The notes: a model not told the origin generated them from the sequence alone. A stretch of DNA of 64,000 nt from Sipunculus nudus (GCA_026874595.1 CM049314.1:52125812-52189811), one strand, 5' to 3'. Positions 34,601 to 44,863 are shown, numbered from the stretch's first letter. A program made the numbers and translations.

Positions 34601-35190
34601 AAAGTGTAGCCTTCAGTGGAACTTTACTAACACAACAGTTTTGTGTGGTATCATTAAGTATGATATGAGTGTTGTGGTTTGCCTTGGACTTGCCTTTGTG
34701 TTTGAGTCTCTTGTGTCCAATGCCTGTGACCTTAGCAATGGGCCTTTGTTTACCTCTACCTGCCCTGGTACCCCTCCTTGTCTTTGGAGTGACGCAAATA
34801 TCCAGGTCTCTTAGAATGTGTAACAATGACAATGGAATGTGGCTTGTAGTTAATTGAAAGGCGCTAAGCTCTGCTCGTGAATAAGTCCCGTTGACCATCG
34901 TGCCATTGATCAAGAGAGTTACGCACAAGGCAAGCAAACAAAGAAACCACTGATGCATGTCTTCAGAAATGGTCGTATGCAGGAAATCTATCTCATAATT
35001 CTGATGAAAATGCACACTTTACTGATGGTAACCAAGACTGAAACACTTTCAGCATACTCTTAAGAATCTTGTCCATATGATGGTGTAAATTTCAATGTGT
35101 AACAAAGCCTCTTTCTCCAAGAATTTCTCCTTAGATTGAGAGCCAATACACAGTGCAGCCTCTAAGGGCGCCACCTGGTCTCATCCATGC
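31673..35190 (-). mobile_element. CR1-like LINE, nearly full length
   Basis: Minus-strand non-LTR retrotransposon. The 3' end (low coordinates) has no poly(A) but a (ATCAT)n microsatellite at 31673-31698, preceded by a TTTGCGCTTTATAAAT motif, both common at the 3' ends of CR1/L2/Rex-type elements. One long ORF covers endonuclease and reverse transcriptase. The 5' limit is estimated from where sequence resembling a 5' leader ends (about 35190). Target duplications could not be defined. It interrupts the TIR element 31514-36013. Confidence 0.85.
31755..35015 (-). CDS. LINE ORF2-type protein: AP endonuclease and reverse transcriptase, 1086 aa
   Basis: Open from Met at 35015 to TAA at 31755-31757. 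Residues 1-130 are basic with one hydrophobic stretch (22-37) and no recognised domain. The endonuclease spans about 135-355, with LLNARS (138-143), GDFN (282-285), the HILDLVI segment (321-327) and SDH (346-348). The usual catalytic Glu of the T-E-T/I-W-L motif is Lys167 (codon 34515-34517), explained by a single G-to-A change. The reverse transcriptase spans about 625-900, with NYRPVANLS, LDLSAAFD (Asp714), VPQGSVLGP and YADD (804-807). The C-terminal region (LLTRSRKYDCIGPVLRQLHW, then LPVERRITFKV) is typical of CR1/L2/Rex lineages. The RT looks intact, the endonuclease damaged. It is transcribed against the host gene. Confidence 0.95.
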   Translation of the reverse strand: MHFHQNYEIDFLHTTISEDMHQWFLCLLALCVTLLINGTMVNGTYSRAELSAFQLTTSHIPLSLLHILRDLDICVTPKTRRGTRAGRGKQRPIAKVTGIGHKRLKHKGKSKANHNTHIILNDTTQNCCVSKVPLKATLLNARSVCNKSILLSEYVTKKDLDVLLVTKIWLKPGDTSVVSKLCPEGYSFLGKSRQTSKTRGGGVGIVYKSNLPLHQQPSPIDNLLSFEVLSVNQKGPKPFSLFLIYRPPPSQRNGLRISNFMHEIELFLAAVSAIQHPVSVLGDFNLHMDVDDDRFSKQFTLILRSFGMCQIVPSSTHKSNHILDLVIIRDDEDRVKVVGVRDDHISDHYSVECTIHVSVDKSPQTTVCARKLRAINIDQFAADLSLGLDIGVLDGNASQLVELYNYTVTNILDKHAPARPIRKKQVTMKPWYSDIIHCARRKRRQLERKLRKDPIEINKQMFLHQRGFVVKLIDEAKRSYYRQKFSDATPKETFRLVSDLLGSGTGRKLPSTDSPEILSNSFLNFFTSKVLKIRNDLDSTSVDMDLIRTSHGAPPPAMVTFHPVSSEELQKFIQKSPNKSCSLDPLTTNLLKNPVVLRSLLPCLTSVINTSITSSEVPLCLKEALITPLLKKDGLDQEDLKNYRPVANLSFVSKLLERVVAKQIQDHMTQNQLHDPLQSAYKPRHSTETALIRIKNDIDHALDTGQGVVLLLLDLSAAFDALDHGILIERLVEEVGIQGSALDWCKSYLTTCTHRVNLSGVLSDPAMLTVGVPQGSVLGPLLFLIYILPLRRVVEAFGVHRHGYADDTQLYEFFKLSDQHGLAQSQRKIEQCAAGVRVWMIKNKLKLNDSKTELLIISPRYHLNKILSAEPKICIGSAEIRPVHTVRNLGANFDANMSMECQTRSVVKNIFYHLRRIGKIRNHLDDQTAAKTINALITSRLDNNNSLLTGTSNANIHRLQLAQNASARLLTRSRKYDCIGPVLRQLHWLPVERRITFKVLTQVYKALNDSLYPLYLRQLFVEYSPRRSLRSSDAHRIVCVPRSHNVYGDRQFSKYAATAWNSLPDSVRACTHIESFKRALKTYLFS

Positions 35191-35999
35191 AAGCAAATGC
35201 CACTGATCAGTAAAAGGCAAAGAAAATGATATTTAGCCCATAAAATTAAAAAAAAAATTATATTGTGAGGAAAGATATTCAGTTCCATGGGGGGGGGGGG
35301 GGAGCAGACAAAGCGAGATTCCTTCAGTGTCTGTTAAAAGTGCATCTGCACCTACACTGGTATATGTGGACTTGCTCTCTCTCTCATATTATCTCGCTTA
35401 AAGTCGTAGGTAAAGGTCATTTTGCCCTGCTAATCTTATTTGATTGTTTGTTTGAAAGAATGGCATGTTTAAATAAAATAAACAACCGTGCGGCAGAGTT
35501 CATCTAGTTATCCCCCGGCATGGTGATGAGTCATGGTCAGCTGAGCAATATATATGAGCTGGAGCCCAGTCTAACTGTGGCCTCGTTCCTGGAATCCCGG
35601 GCACGTCAGTCAACTTGGGTTCCATCTGAACGAATGACCAACAAGTTTTACTTCTTTTAATTAATGAACATGCAGAATATAAATATTGACTTTCATGTTT
35701 TAATAATTCAAAAATCACAATATGTTAGTTCATCAGAGGATTTGTCAAGATAAAGTGGGGTAGTGGAAATCAGTAGCTGATAACTGCTGGGACAATACGA
35801 CTGGGCAATAAAATTCCAGGGACAGCTTGGTGGACTGTCTTTGATGTCAGAGTAGACACTCCTTTTCTTAACCCAATAATTTTCAGATAAGTCAGCCGAT
35901 ATATCTGTCATTTGTGTCAGTGAGCCTATCTCTTGTATAGTTTTAACCCAACGAATAGTGTTTCAGGTAAAAAACATGAAATTTTAAACCCACAATATT
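35191..35999. other. Right half of the TIR element, no gene recognised
   Basis: Lies between the LINE 5' end and the right TIR. A G run is at 35290. Small frames (35265-35507 plus, 35500-35911 minus) have no recognisable domain. The inner border 'gttttaacccaac...ttttaaacccacaa' mirrors the left half's 'ttgttgggttttta...', as in a MITE with inverted internal sequence. Confidence 0.45.
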
Positions 36000-36013
36000 T
36001 TCTGAATCCACAA

Positions 36014-36660
36014 TATTTAAATTGGGGTCATAACCTTTCCTATGAGTAGCCTTGACCCTGAATATTGCCATATATGGTGAAAATCACACAAAATCATAAA
36101 TACCTCAATAAGTGATGCATGGATTGGTCCATGAATCAAGTTGACTGCAGATCTTTGATAGTGTTGTCTTCTGTGGGAGACAGGTGGCGCCACCTCCTGT
36201 CGTTTTCCTTTTTTAGTACTGTTTAACATCCCAACATTGCCATTTGACAGTACTGTGAGCATTATAAGTAAAAAATTAATGGACAGATTGGGCTGATTGT
36301 GTATGTTCACTGAACTTGGATACCTCCATCTTGTATTCAGAACTGGTAGAGCCATCTGCAATCGTTTCTGTATGGTGTCCATCCGTAGATTTGCTTTAGG
36401 TGAAAAATGCTCATATCTCATGGGTGGTTCAATGTATTGGTCTGAAATTTGGCATGTACATCCATCTTGGAGAGTTTTCTCGTTAAGCAGAAAGGTGGAG
36501 CCACCTGCTTTACTGTTTTCATAGTATAAATATGATGCCCTTTTCTCAGGAACGATTTGCTGGATTGGCTTTAAATTGTTCTTGTCCATAGATCTTGGAT
36601 ACCTCCTCATATTTAAGACTGTGTGGCATCCATCCAGTAGGATGTTTGACTGAGCATGGA
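36014..36660 (+). repeat. R5 repeat, right part
   Basis: Continues the R5 copy broken at 31512: ggggtcataacctttcctatg, then tgccatttgacagtactgtg. It contains a GGTGGCGCCACC palindrome near 36183. The 197-aa minus frame at 36017-36610 is an open shadow of the repeat with no domain; the homologous stretches at 17577 and 39400 are not open. Confidence 0.65.
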
Positions 36661-36691
36661 GACTTACTTTTTGTTTTTTTTGTTGATACAG

Positions 36692-36881
36692 CCAAGGTAC
36701 AACCCCAGCGACAGCTTCTAAGTCACCAGGGGGCGCTGGTCAGGGATGCCAGAGATCACAATATGGCTGCTTCAGGGGCTGTGTTACAGCCAGTCCACCG
36801 AGCATCACCTACTGCCTCAGTTCCCAGTTCAGTGCCGGCAGTCAGTCACAGCACTCAGGCAGAGACACGGACACAGGACAG
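36692..36881 (+). CDS. SAP130: SAP130-like gene, exon F
   Basis: Internal exon, 190 bases. Acceptor TTGATACAG|CCAAGG (AG 36690-36691) after a T-rich tract; donor GACAG|GTGAGC (GT 36882-36883). Two bases complete Ala; two bases remain for exon G. It encodes AKVQPQRQLLSHQGALVRDA, then HRASPTASVPSSVPAVSHS and ETRTQDR. Human SAP130, as I remember it, has AKVVPQQ, then GHRASPNPVAMETRSDNR at this position: the shared HRASP and ETRxxxR blocks are the best anchor after exon C. The Ser-Pro sites could be phosphorylated; that is inference. Confidence 0.9.
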
Positions 36882-37349
36882 GTGAGCCTGGACAGCTGAT
36901 TAACTCCACGTCATAAGCAGCACATGCTCTGATGTGTTCACCATGTCTGTGTAATTCAAATGAAGTAAAGCCTTAATAAATGAATGTAGGCATCAAACAG
37001 TCCTTTCTACAGTGTAATGTTAATCATAAACTGCTATAAAATAAACATTCTTACTGCTTGAGAACACTTGAAGACTGCCACATCAACACATATAATGTTA
37101 GTATAAATTAGCCCTGACAAATTAGGTTACATGAAGGAGTGAATTGTGTCAAGCTTTTCAAAAATAATATGACAGTTTTGAAAACTCACGAAAGTTGGTT
37201 TATTTTGAGTACAATTTTTCACAAAAAGCTGCATTTCCCTGTAATTACTGCACAGATTGCCTTTAAATTTGCTATGGACTGTAATCTTTGTCCACTGTTA
37301 AGGCCATTGACCATTTGTGTGTTATAACTTGACTTCACAGTGATATTGT
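36882..37349. other. Intronic sequence after exon F
   Basis: AT-rich, single-copy-looking, no coding signal compatible with the gene. Confidence 0.5.
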
Positions 37350-38290
37350 TAAGTCTAATTATCATTGGGATATAGTGATGCCTCCGTTCGTTAGCCATCC
37401 GTCTGTCCATCCATCCTGAATAGGCTTTTGGACCCATTTTAAGCCAAACGGTTTGACCAAGACCTTTCATCTTGCACATATGGCTCACCCACCCACAGAT
37501 GAAGAACCCTGTCGATTCTGAGTTCACAGGGGCAAAGGTCTAAGGCCACAGGTCCCACTTCTTAAAAAAGCTTGTTGACCTGTTTTAAGCTAAACAGTTT
37601 GACTAAAACCTTTCATCTTGCACATATGGCCCACCCACCTATGGATGAAGAACACTAGTGAGAACAAGGTCACAGAGTCAAAGATCAAGGTCACAGAGCT
37701 GCCCTCCTCGTTTTCACACCAGTTGTGTGAAAACACCAAGTTACAATTATGCTCCTGTGCAAGGGGATGCTCTGCTTTGCAGTGCCCTTGTTATTTCAGT
37801 TAGAAGGGTTTTTTTTTGTTCATTTGTGAGGCTGTGTTCATCACTATGTCTTCCCTCCCATAGGTCTGTTGGTGTCAGCATCTGTGTCATTTCTTGTGAA
37901 TGCTTTAACTTTTGAACTACTCAAACTTTTTCATGAAATTTGTTATTTCAATTGTTTCTAACATTACTAGGATGATTTTTTTTAAACTGGTGACCTCCAC
38001 CTTGATCTTCAAGGTCAAATTTTCAGATATCTAGGATTTTTGGGAGCCAAATAGCTTTTGAAGTATTGCATATTTTCCTTTCCTTTTCTTACACCAAATG
38101 TTTTAACCTAGTGCTTGAAGAGTTTGAAAGCAGAGGAGTATGATCCTTTGAACTATGATCCATGGAAATATGGTTTCTGTTAACACCATCACTTTTAAAA
38201 TAGTGCATAGTTTTTTCTCAAGTTTGGAGATAGGAGGCATTGCAAGGGGAGACATCTGTTTTTGTGACTCATCTGGCTTTTTTTAGTCAC
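37350..38290 (+). repeat. R4-like and R5-like repeat fragments
   Basis: 37380-37700 repeats twice a phrase (gaccaagacctttcatcttgcacatatggctcaccca...) related to R4, with AGGTCA-type half-sites near 37660-37695. 37850-38060 resembles the R5 phrase 'ggtgacctccaccttga'. No gene. Confidence 0.5.
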
Positions 38291-38325
38291 AAAATCAAAC
38301 TCATTATTTGTTGATTTCCTTTCAG

Positions 38326-38459
38326 AACCAGCATACCACACATGCCATACATACTGCACCCGGACTATGCCAGCTACATCTCAGCAATCAACAATAACCC
38401 ATACATATACCACCCCTCCTTCTCCTCCTCGGCCGGGACAACCATCAGATCAGGTATAG
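38326..38459 (+). CDS. SAP130: SAP130-like gene, exon G
   Basis: Internal exon, 134 bases. Acceptor GATTTCCTTTCAG (AG 38324-38325). Two donors in the same phase compete: CAG|GTATAG (GT 38454-38455) and TAG|GTGAGTAA (GT 38460-38461). The second is a better consensus and adds Gly-Ile; I chose it. The first base completes Arg from exon F. It encodes TSIPHMPYILHPDYASYISA, then INNNPYIYHPSFSSSAGTTI. It aligns with the tyrosine-rich stretch of human SAP130 (FQYFLPTYPPSAYPL...STIR, from memory). The last 70-80 bases plus the donors are repeated five times in the following intron. Confidence 0.88.
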
Positions 38460-38873
38460 GTGAGTAACCCAGCAATCAACAATAACCCATACATATACCA
38501 CCCCTCCTTCTCCTCCTCCACAGGGACAACCATCAGATGAGGTATAGGTGAGTAACCTAGCAATCAACAAAAACCCATACATATACCACCCCTCCTCCAC
38601 AGAGACAACTATCAGATGAGGTATAGGTGAGTAAGCCAGCAATCAACAATAACCCATACATATACCACCCCTCCTTCCCCTCCTTCGCCGGGACAACCAT
38701 CAGATCAGGTATAGGTGAGTAACCCAGCAATCAACAATAACCCAAACATATACCACCCCTCCTCCACAGAGACAACCATCAGATGAGGTATAGGTGAGTA
38801 ACCCAGCAATCAACAATAACCCAAACATATACCACCCCTCCTTCTCCTTCTCTGCTGGGACAACCATTCTCCT
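38460..38873 (+). repeat. 79-89 bp tandem copies of the exon G end and its donor
   Basis: Five further copies of AGCAATCAACAATAACCCAT...GACAACCATCAGAT(C/G)AG + GTATAGGTGAGTAA start at about 38471, 38559, 38638, 38726 and 38805. The one starting at 38638 keeps the exon's ATCAGATCAG; the ones at 38471, 38559 and 38726 have AGATGAG, which puts TGA in the exon's frame; the last loses the donor. The copy at 38471 also has created a CTCCTCCTCCACAG|GG acceptor-like site. The intervening TGAGTAACCC is intron sequence, so the unit spans the exon-intron border. Confidence 0.93.
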
Positions 38874-38984
38874 TGGCAACCATGGCATTCGCTCAGCTCC
38901 TTGCAATTGCCATGCATGACACATGCCTCGTAAAACCTTACGTGATGCATAACATTTCACTATTACCAGACAAAGTCAGGGATC

Positions 38985-39950
38985 TTATGATTTTAGCATG
39001 GTCCTTCCGCCTCTGCTGCAGAAAAATCTTACTGCGCAGTAACTAAAATATTTCACCGATCTTTACCAAACTTGACATGTGCATGGATATGGGTGAGCCT
39101 GAGGGTACAAAGCCTATTTAAAATGAGGTTGTGACCTCTTCTAGAAATTGACCTTGACCTTGATTAGGGTCATTTATGGTGAAAATCACACAAATTTTTA
39201 AATGTCTCACGAAAGCTTGCTTGGATTGATCCATAAACAAGTTGGATAGTGTTTTCATGTAACGGAAACTGGTGGCACCACCTATTATCCTTCTTATCAT
39301 TCGCCAGTTTAATACCTCAATCATTGCCACTTGACAGTACTGTGAGCTTTATAAGTCAATAACTGATGGACAGATTTCTTTTAAATTATGCAAATGCATA
39401 AATATGGGATATAGATGAGGTATATTTAAATGGGGTCATGACCATTAACATGAGAGTGGCCTTGACCTTGAATATTTCCATATTTGGTGAAAATTACACA
39501 AAATCTTAAATATCTTAAGAAAGGATGCATGGAATGGTACAAAAATCAAGTTGACTGAAGATCTTGGATAGCTTTGTCTACTGTGGGAGACATGTGGCGC
39601 CACCTTTTATCCTTTTTCTTGTTTTTGCAGTTTTTAATACCTCCATCATTTGTCTCTTAGTCAGATTTCTTTTATATGATGCACGTGCATATATATCTGA
39701 GTAAAAGGATGAAGTCTATTTAAATTAGGGTCATAATCTTTATTATGAAAGTGGTGACCTTTAATATTTCCGTATTTGGTTAAAGAAAAAACTTGTTTCT
39801 GAAGTGGACAGATGCTTCTGATAAACAAAATGAAAGATGTCAGATGATAAGTTTTTGAAAGAGTTTTAAAACCTGTGGCCTCCACCTTCAAGGTCAAATC
39901 TGTCAATATATAGGATTTTTGTGAACCCCATAACTTTTGAAGTACCTGAT
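38985..39950 (+). repeat. Dispersed repeat R5
   Basis: Three internal copies of the roughly 330-bp R5 body (catgtgcatggatatgggtg..., ttgaccttgaccttgat..., cgccacctattatcc...). Contains TCAAGGTCA-type extended half-sites on the minus strand near 39150 and 39460. The short frames are shadows. Confidence 0.7.
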
Positions 39951-39989
39951 TTACGCATGTACAAGACGATAAATTTTATCCTAAAAATA

Positions 39990-40290
39990 TTTTGCCAAGA
40001 AGGAGGGCCATCTTATAAAAGGGTACAACGTTTTATTAGCGAACTCAGGGCTGCCAACGATAATTTACAGCAATCAGCATTATTACATCAGTCGAACTGG
40101 ATGCCGTGAATATCGGTGATCATGTCCATATGATGGTAATATACACTCAATAAAGAACATTACAATGCTTTGTTTTTGTTTGAATATATCATTTATACAT
40201 CAGATTTAGATGTGCATATAGTTGAATAATTGATGAAAAAGCTTTGTCCTTGCCACATTGACATAGGGATTTTAATCCATATATGAAAGC
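39990..40290 (+). repeat. Dispersed repeat R6, second copy at 47285-47570
   Basis: Both loci share an ordered series of phrases: agaggagggcc/aagaggggccc, gataat, actgg/aactgtc, gtgaatat, tggtaatatacactca, gaacattacaatgctttgtt, tatatcagatttagat and a final aagctttgtccttg. Similarity is about 75% by eye. Nature unknown, no ORF. Confidence 0.55.
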
Positions 40291-40389
40291 CATACTGACA
40301 GCAGAGCCTGTGTTTTTCCGCAATCATGGACAGAACTGATGGACTGAAATGGAATTCCCAGTCCTGAAAATATTTCAGTTTTAATTTTT

Positions 40390-42266
40390 AGCTCAGCTGA
40401 CTATAAGTCATCTGAGCTATAGTCGTGGTCCATTGTCCGTCCGTCCGTCCGTCTGTCCGTCCGTAGATGTGGCACGTTTTGAAACCGTAAGACCTAGGAA
40501 TCCAAATCTCAGCATAATGTTAGATGTCCCCAAGATCTCCTACCAAGCCGAAAACTGGGTCTTTGCGACTTCGTTCCTTTGAGAAATTAAGGAAAAACCT
40601 CAATTTTTTATTAAAATCCTATTTTCACACTTCAGGACAGCCTAATATCAAAACCACTCATCTGTTTTTCCTCATATTTACCATAAATATTCCTCTATAT
40701 AGTTACTATGTACATGCCAGAAATTAAGTCTGTAAAGTATAAATTCTTTAAGATATGGGCCCAAACATAATGGACTTTGTAAATAATCAGGAAAAATAAT
40801 ATCTCACTTAACATGAAAAATTTTGAAACTAGAGTCTATTTTCTCAAGTATATAACTATGTTTAATTAAGATTCAATTGTTTACCCAAAATTAGATCTGA
40901 ATTTTGTAAATTTTTTAAGTTATTAGCATAAAAAAAAAATCAGTACCTTAAATTTTGCCCAACTTTGACCATGGCACGTTTTTTTCCTGTAAGCACCATT
41001 GATTTTATTTTCACAGCATGTAAACATAAATATTTAGTTTGTCTAAAACTGAAATTTGAAAATAAAAGCTTGAAAATTAAGCTAGTTATTGATTTTTTTT
41101 TTCTGTAGTCACTTGCTTTGATTACAGATGCAGGGTCCCACTCCAGGTCACTGGAAGTCAGCTATGCCAGGGTTTCAGATTTGTTACAGTCACTGGGGGA
41201 GATCCCCTGCTGTGACAGGTGTACAGTTATTCTCATATCACCACCCCAATCACCCCCCCCCCCCTGCAAACCCAACCCACCAAGTGTTATGCAGTAATTG
41301 TTATTGTTTTCACTGTATCTCCTTAATTGTAATGCTGTTTCCACTCCGATTTGCAAAAACTTTCCTTGAAAAAATAATTCAAGGTGTAATCCAGAAGATG
41401 CAATGTTGTGTAATGTAGCATTTTTAAAGAAATCAATTTTCTTTTAAATGATTTTAACAAATATAAATGAACCCATCAGTATGCTTATATTATAAAATAT
41501 GAAGCACATTATGGATAAATAAAGACACAATTAAAAATTGTGAAATCTAAATCATGTATTATTTTTAGATATTTATTGTTTTGCAGATTTAAAAGATACA
41601 TTTTTGTGGTAAAAAATAAATTAACATTTGTATGCATGATGTGGTGTTATCTGACAAGATTGAAATTTATGATGATGCAATTTTTATAATATAAAATCAA
41701 CTTTTATATTCAGATATATATGTTAAATTGGAACTGTATAGAAATATAAACTTAAATTAGAAAATAATTGATGTGATAAAAAAATCAGGATTTAATACAA
41801 ACATTTGTTCATTATTTTCCTGCCTCAGCAGAATTTGAGATCAGGCTTTGTTTGCCCTGTTTTATGTTGTTAATTAGCTATATTTCAACTGTATACATTT
41901 CATAAAAAAATACAAATATATATTTAATAATATATATTATACAAAAAAATAGATTCAATTGAACAAATGTGTAAACTACTGAAATGTCAACAGTTAATCG
42001 AAAAACCAACTAATGATCATGGTAATAGTACAGATCATTTGTTCACAAACTGCTCACATGCTTTAGTTTCAACATTAGGAAACACATGGTCAGGTCACAA
42101 AATATTTTTTGCAACAATTTCTTGCTCATCAATACAAACCAATCATATAAACCAACCATGGCCTTAATACCTCTTCCTCTTACACTTTATCTCCATTAGA
42201 TATTATTTTAGATTTTTACCTTCAAGGTTAACGTCAGCTGAGCAAAGTGACCCATAGGTCCCTTGT
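40390..42266 (+). repeat. Uninterrupted R1 repeat, 1.9 kb
   Basis: Head hairpin with arms AGCTCAGCTGACT (40390-40402) and AGTCATCTGAGCT (40406-40418) around ATA, then a GTCCGTCC microsatellite and the R1 body. The tail has GCTGAGCAAAGTGACCCATA + GGTCCCTTGT. It holds the empty target of the Helitron at 41303/41304. No transposase or replicase ORF. It directly abuts the next R1 copy at 42272, sharing only a T run. Confidence 0.85.
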
Positions 42267-42271
42267 TTTTT

Positions 42272-44860
42272 AGCTCAGCTGACTATAAGTCATCTGAGCT
42301 ATAGTCGTGGTCCATTGTTCTTCGTCTGTCTGTCCGTCCGTAGATGTGGCACGTTTTGAAACCGTAAGACCTAGGAATCCAAAATTTGGCAAAATGTTAG
42401 ATGTCCCCAAGATCTCCTACCAAGCCGAAAACTGGGTCTTTGTGACTTTGTTCCTTTGAGAAATTAAGGAAAAACCTCAATTTTTTTATTAAAAACCTAT
42501 TTCCACACTTCAGGACTGCCTAATATCAAAACCACTCATCTGTTTTTCCTCCTATGTACATGCCAGAAATTCTGTCTGTATTATATCATTTAAAAAAGTT
42601 ATGGGCCCAAACATAATGCATTTTGTAAAAAATCAGGAAAGATATTTGATCACTTAACACAAAACATGTTAAAGCTATAGACTTTTTTTCCCAGTAATAT
42701 AACTTTAATTAATCAAAATTAAATTGTATACCCACAATTAGATCAAAATCTTTTAAATTTTTTAAAATATTAACAAAATAAAAAATTAGTACCTTAAATT
42801 TTGCCGAACTTTGACCATGGCATGTTTTTTTACTGTAAGTACTGTGGATTTAATTTTCACAGCATTTTTTTGTTAGCATTTTGTCTGTTAACACCAACAA
42901 TTTGAAACCAGTTGATCAAAAACTGTAGATTTTATTCAAGTTTTCAAGCACCATGTAACATATTGTTTACATCAAGCTAGTGCTATGCAGTTTGCAAGAG
43001 CTCAGCTCCCCAGCTTCAGCTCTGAGTTCCTAAAATTTGGCATACAATTAGATGTCTCCAAAATCCCCTACCATGCCAAGAATTTGGTCACTAGGACTAA
43101 ATATCTCGAGATATTAATGAAAAACTTCATTTTTCCATTAAAAACCCATTGTTACACTTCAAGACTGCCTAATATCAAAACTACTGATCTGACTTTAATC
43201 ATATATAATATACATATTTTTCTATACATTCTCTATGCACAAGCCAGAAATGATGTCAGTATTGGGTAATTGTTTTAAGTTATGGCCTCAAACATAATGC
43301 ACTTTGTAAAAAATCAAGAAATATATTTACTCCCTTAACAAGGGGATTGCTGAAGCTAGAGATTTTTTTGTCAGGGATGTAACATTATTTAATCAAGATT
43401 CAATTGAATACCCAAAATTAGTTCTGAATTTTTCAAATTTTATAAGTTATTAGTATAAATATAAAATTAGTACCTTAAATTTTGCCTAACCTTGACCATG
43501 GCACATTTGTTTTCTGTGAGTACTGTTGAAATAATTTTCATATCATGCACACATAAGGATTTCAGCTTTTAAGTTTAGAAAGCTGAAAGAAATTGGCAAA
43601 AAATTGTAGCTTTTATTAATGATTTTATGAGACCATGTCAGACCTTGGCTCTCTCTAGCCCCTCTTGAGTCACCTGTATGTTGACCTTGTTGAACTTTCA
43701 GCAGATTATGCATGCTTCAGGCGAGGCATACACTGGGGCAGCCAAGCAGCTTATGGCCAGCCACAGTTGATCCAGGTGTCCAGGCCAACTCATCTAGTAG
43801 TTTTAACCATTAACATAACAATAAACAATAAATTAATCAATTTTTATTGGTTTTTAATAACGAATTAAAGAAAAAAAGAAAAGGAATTTGTTAGTTTATA
43901 ATAACAGGAAATTAACTTGCAGTTACTGATGATATAAGAATCTTGTATCGATGGATAGAATGTCATGTAATCCAAATAACACCATGCAGTCACCTATGGT
44001 ATTTTTCAGTTCAATTTTAATGATAAAAAAGTAAATCATATTATTCATTATTAATCATTAGGGATCATATGAAGGAAATTAATGATAGACAAAGATGCAG
44101 TTGATAATATTAATCTAGATTCCTACTGTGTCTAGAGTGTACATTGATGTGAAATTAGTCCAGAATGAATATATTAAATTTATTTTTTTTAATATAAATA
44201 AAAGCCATAAAACCAGGTACTTATGATCATTATTTAAGCGTGTGAATTTTGTATATTCTGGATTCTCAACAGCATTGTTTGGTGAAAACTGAATAAATAC
44301 CAGACATGGTGCAAATACTTTGCAATTGTATTTAAATACGAATATGAATATGTAATCCATTATAAAATTTCTTGCATAAAGAATGGGAATTCAGGTAGAA
44401 ATGAAAGTATATGAATACCAGTGCAAATACTTTCAAAATGTATTCATGAATGCATTCATGAATATATTCTTTAATATTATTTTAATAATCATTTCAGTTT
44501 ATATTTCATTTTAAAAAATCATACGATTCTCTTATAATTTTTAATAAAAATTATATTTGGGACAATATTTGTAATTTTTTTAATAAATAGTTTAATTCTT
44601 ATATTATATGTTCTGCTTATAATTTATATGGCCAAGTCAAAATCTGTGTGACAATAGTACTCCATTTGTTAATAAAATAAATGAAATCAATCCTCTTCCC
44701 TGTCTGCAAAGGTACTATCAAAATCATTCATAAGCTAAACAACAACAACTCATAATACAGCTTATATTTATTACCACTTAAAACCAGCATGTGCCTCATT
44801 TCTAAATCAAAATTTTTATCATATATAACAGCTGAGCGCCGTGACCCATAGGTCCCTTGT
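42272..44860 (+). repeat. Long R1 variant (R1b), 2.6 kb, copy 1
   Basis: Starts with the R1 head hairpin and ends in GCTGAGCGCCGTGACCCATA + GGTCCCTTGT. The first 700 bp match R1; the rest (a second body from 42985, then an AT-rich 1.3 kb including tcagaccttggctctctc) is found only in R1b. Nearly identical along its whole length to 49683-52310, apart from a deletion of about 39 bp near 42550. Non-coding: the frames at 42985-43269, 43665-43868 and 44115-44360 (minus) have counterparts in copy 2 but no known domain. Confidence 0.88.
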
Positions 44861-44863
44861 TTT

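Larger units (their letters stand above)
31514..36013. mobile_element. TA-flanked TIR element (mariner-like MITE family) split by a LINE
   Basis: Left end CTGTGGATTCAGAA (31514-31527), preceded by TA; right end TTCTGAATCCACAA (36000-36013), followed by TA. The 14-bp inverted ends differ at one base. The two flanks are adjoining parts of an R5 repeat, so the whole 4.5 kb is an insertion. TA target duplication and short TIRs are typical of Tc1/mariner-type non-autonomous elements. Most of its length is the LINE (31673 to about 35190). A transposase is not seen. Confidence 0.7.

Noticed and set aside
31790-34857. Plus-strand ORFs of 60-120 aa
   Set aside because: Antisense shadows of the LINE reverse transcriptase ORF.
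36017-36610. 197-aa minus ORF
   Set aside because: Lies in the R5 repeat; homologous copies are not open, and there is no recognisable domain.
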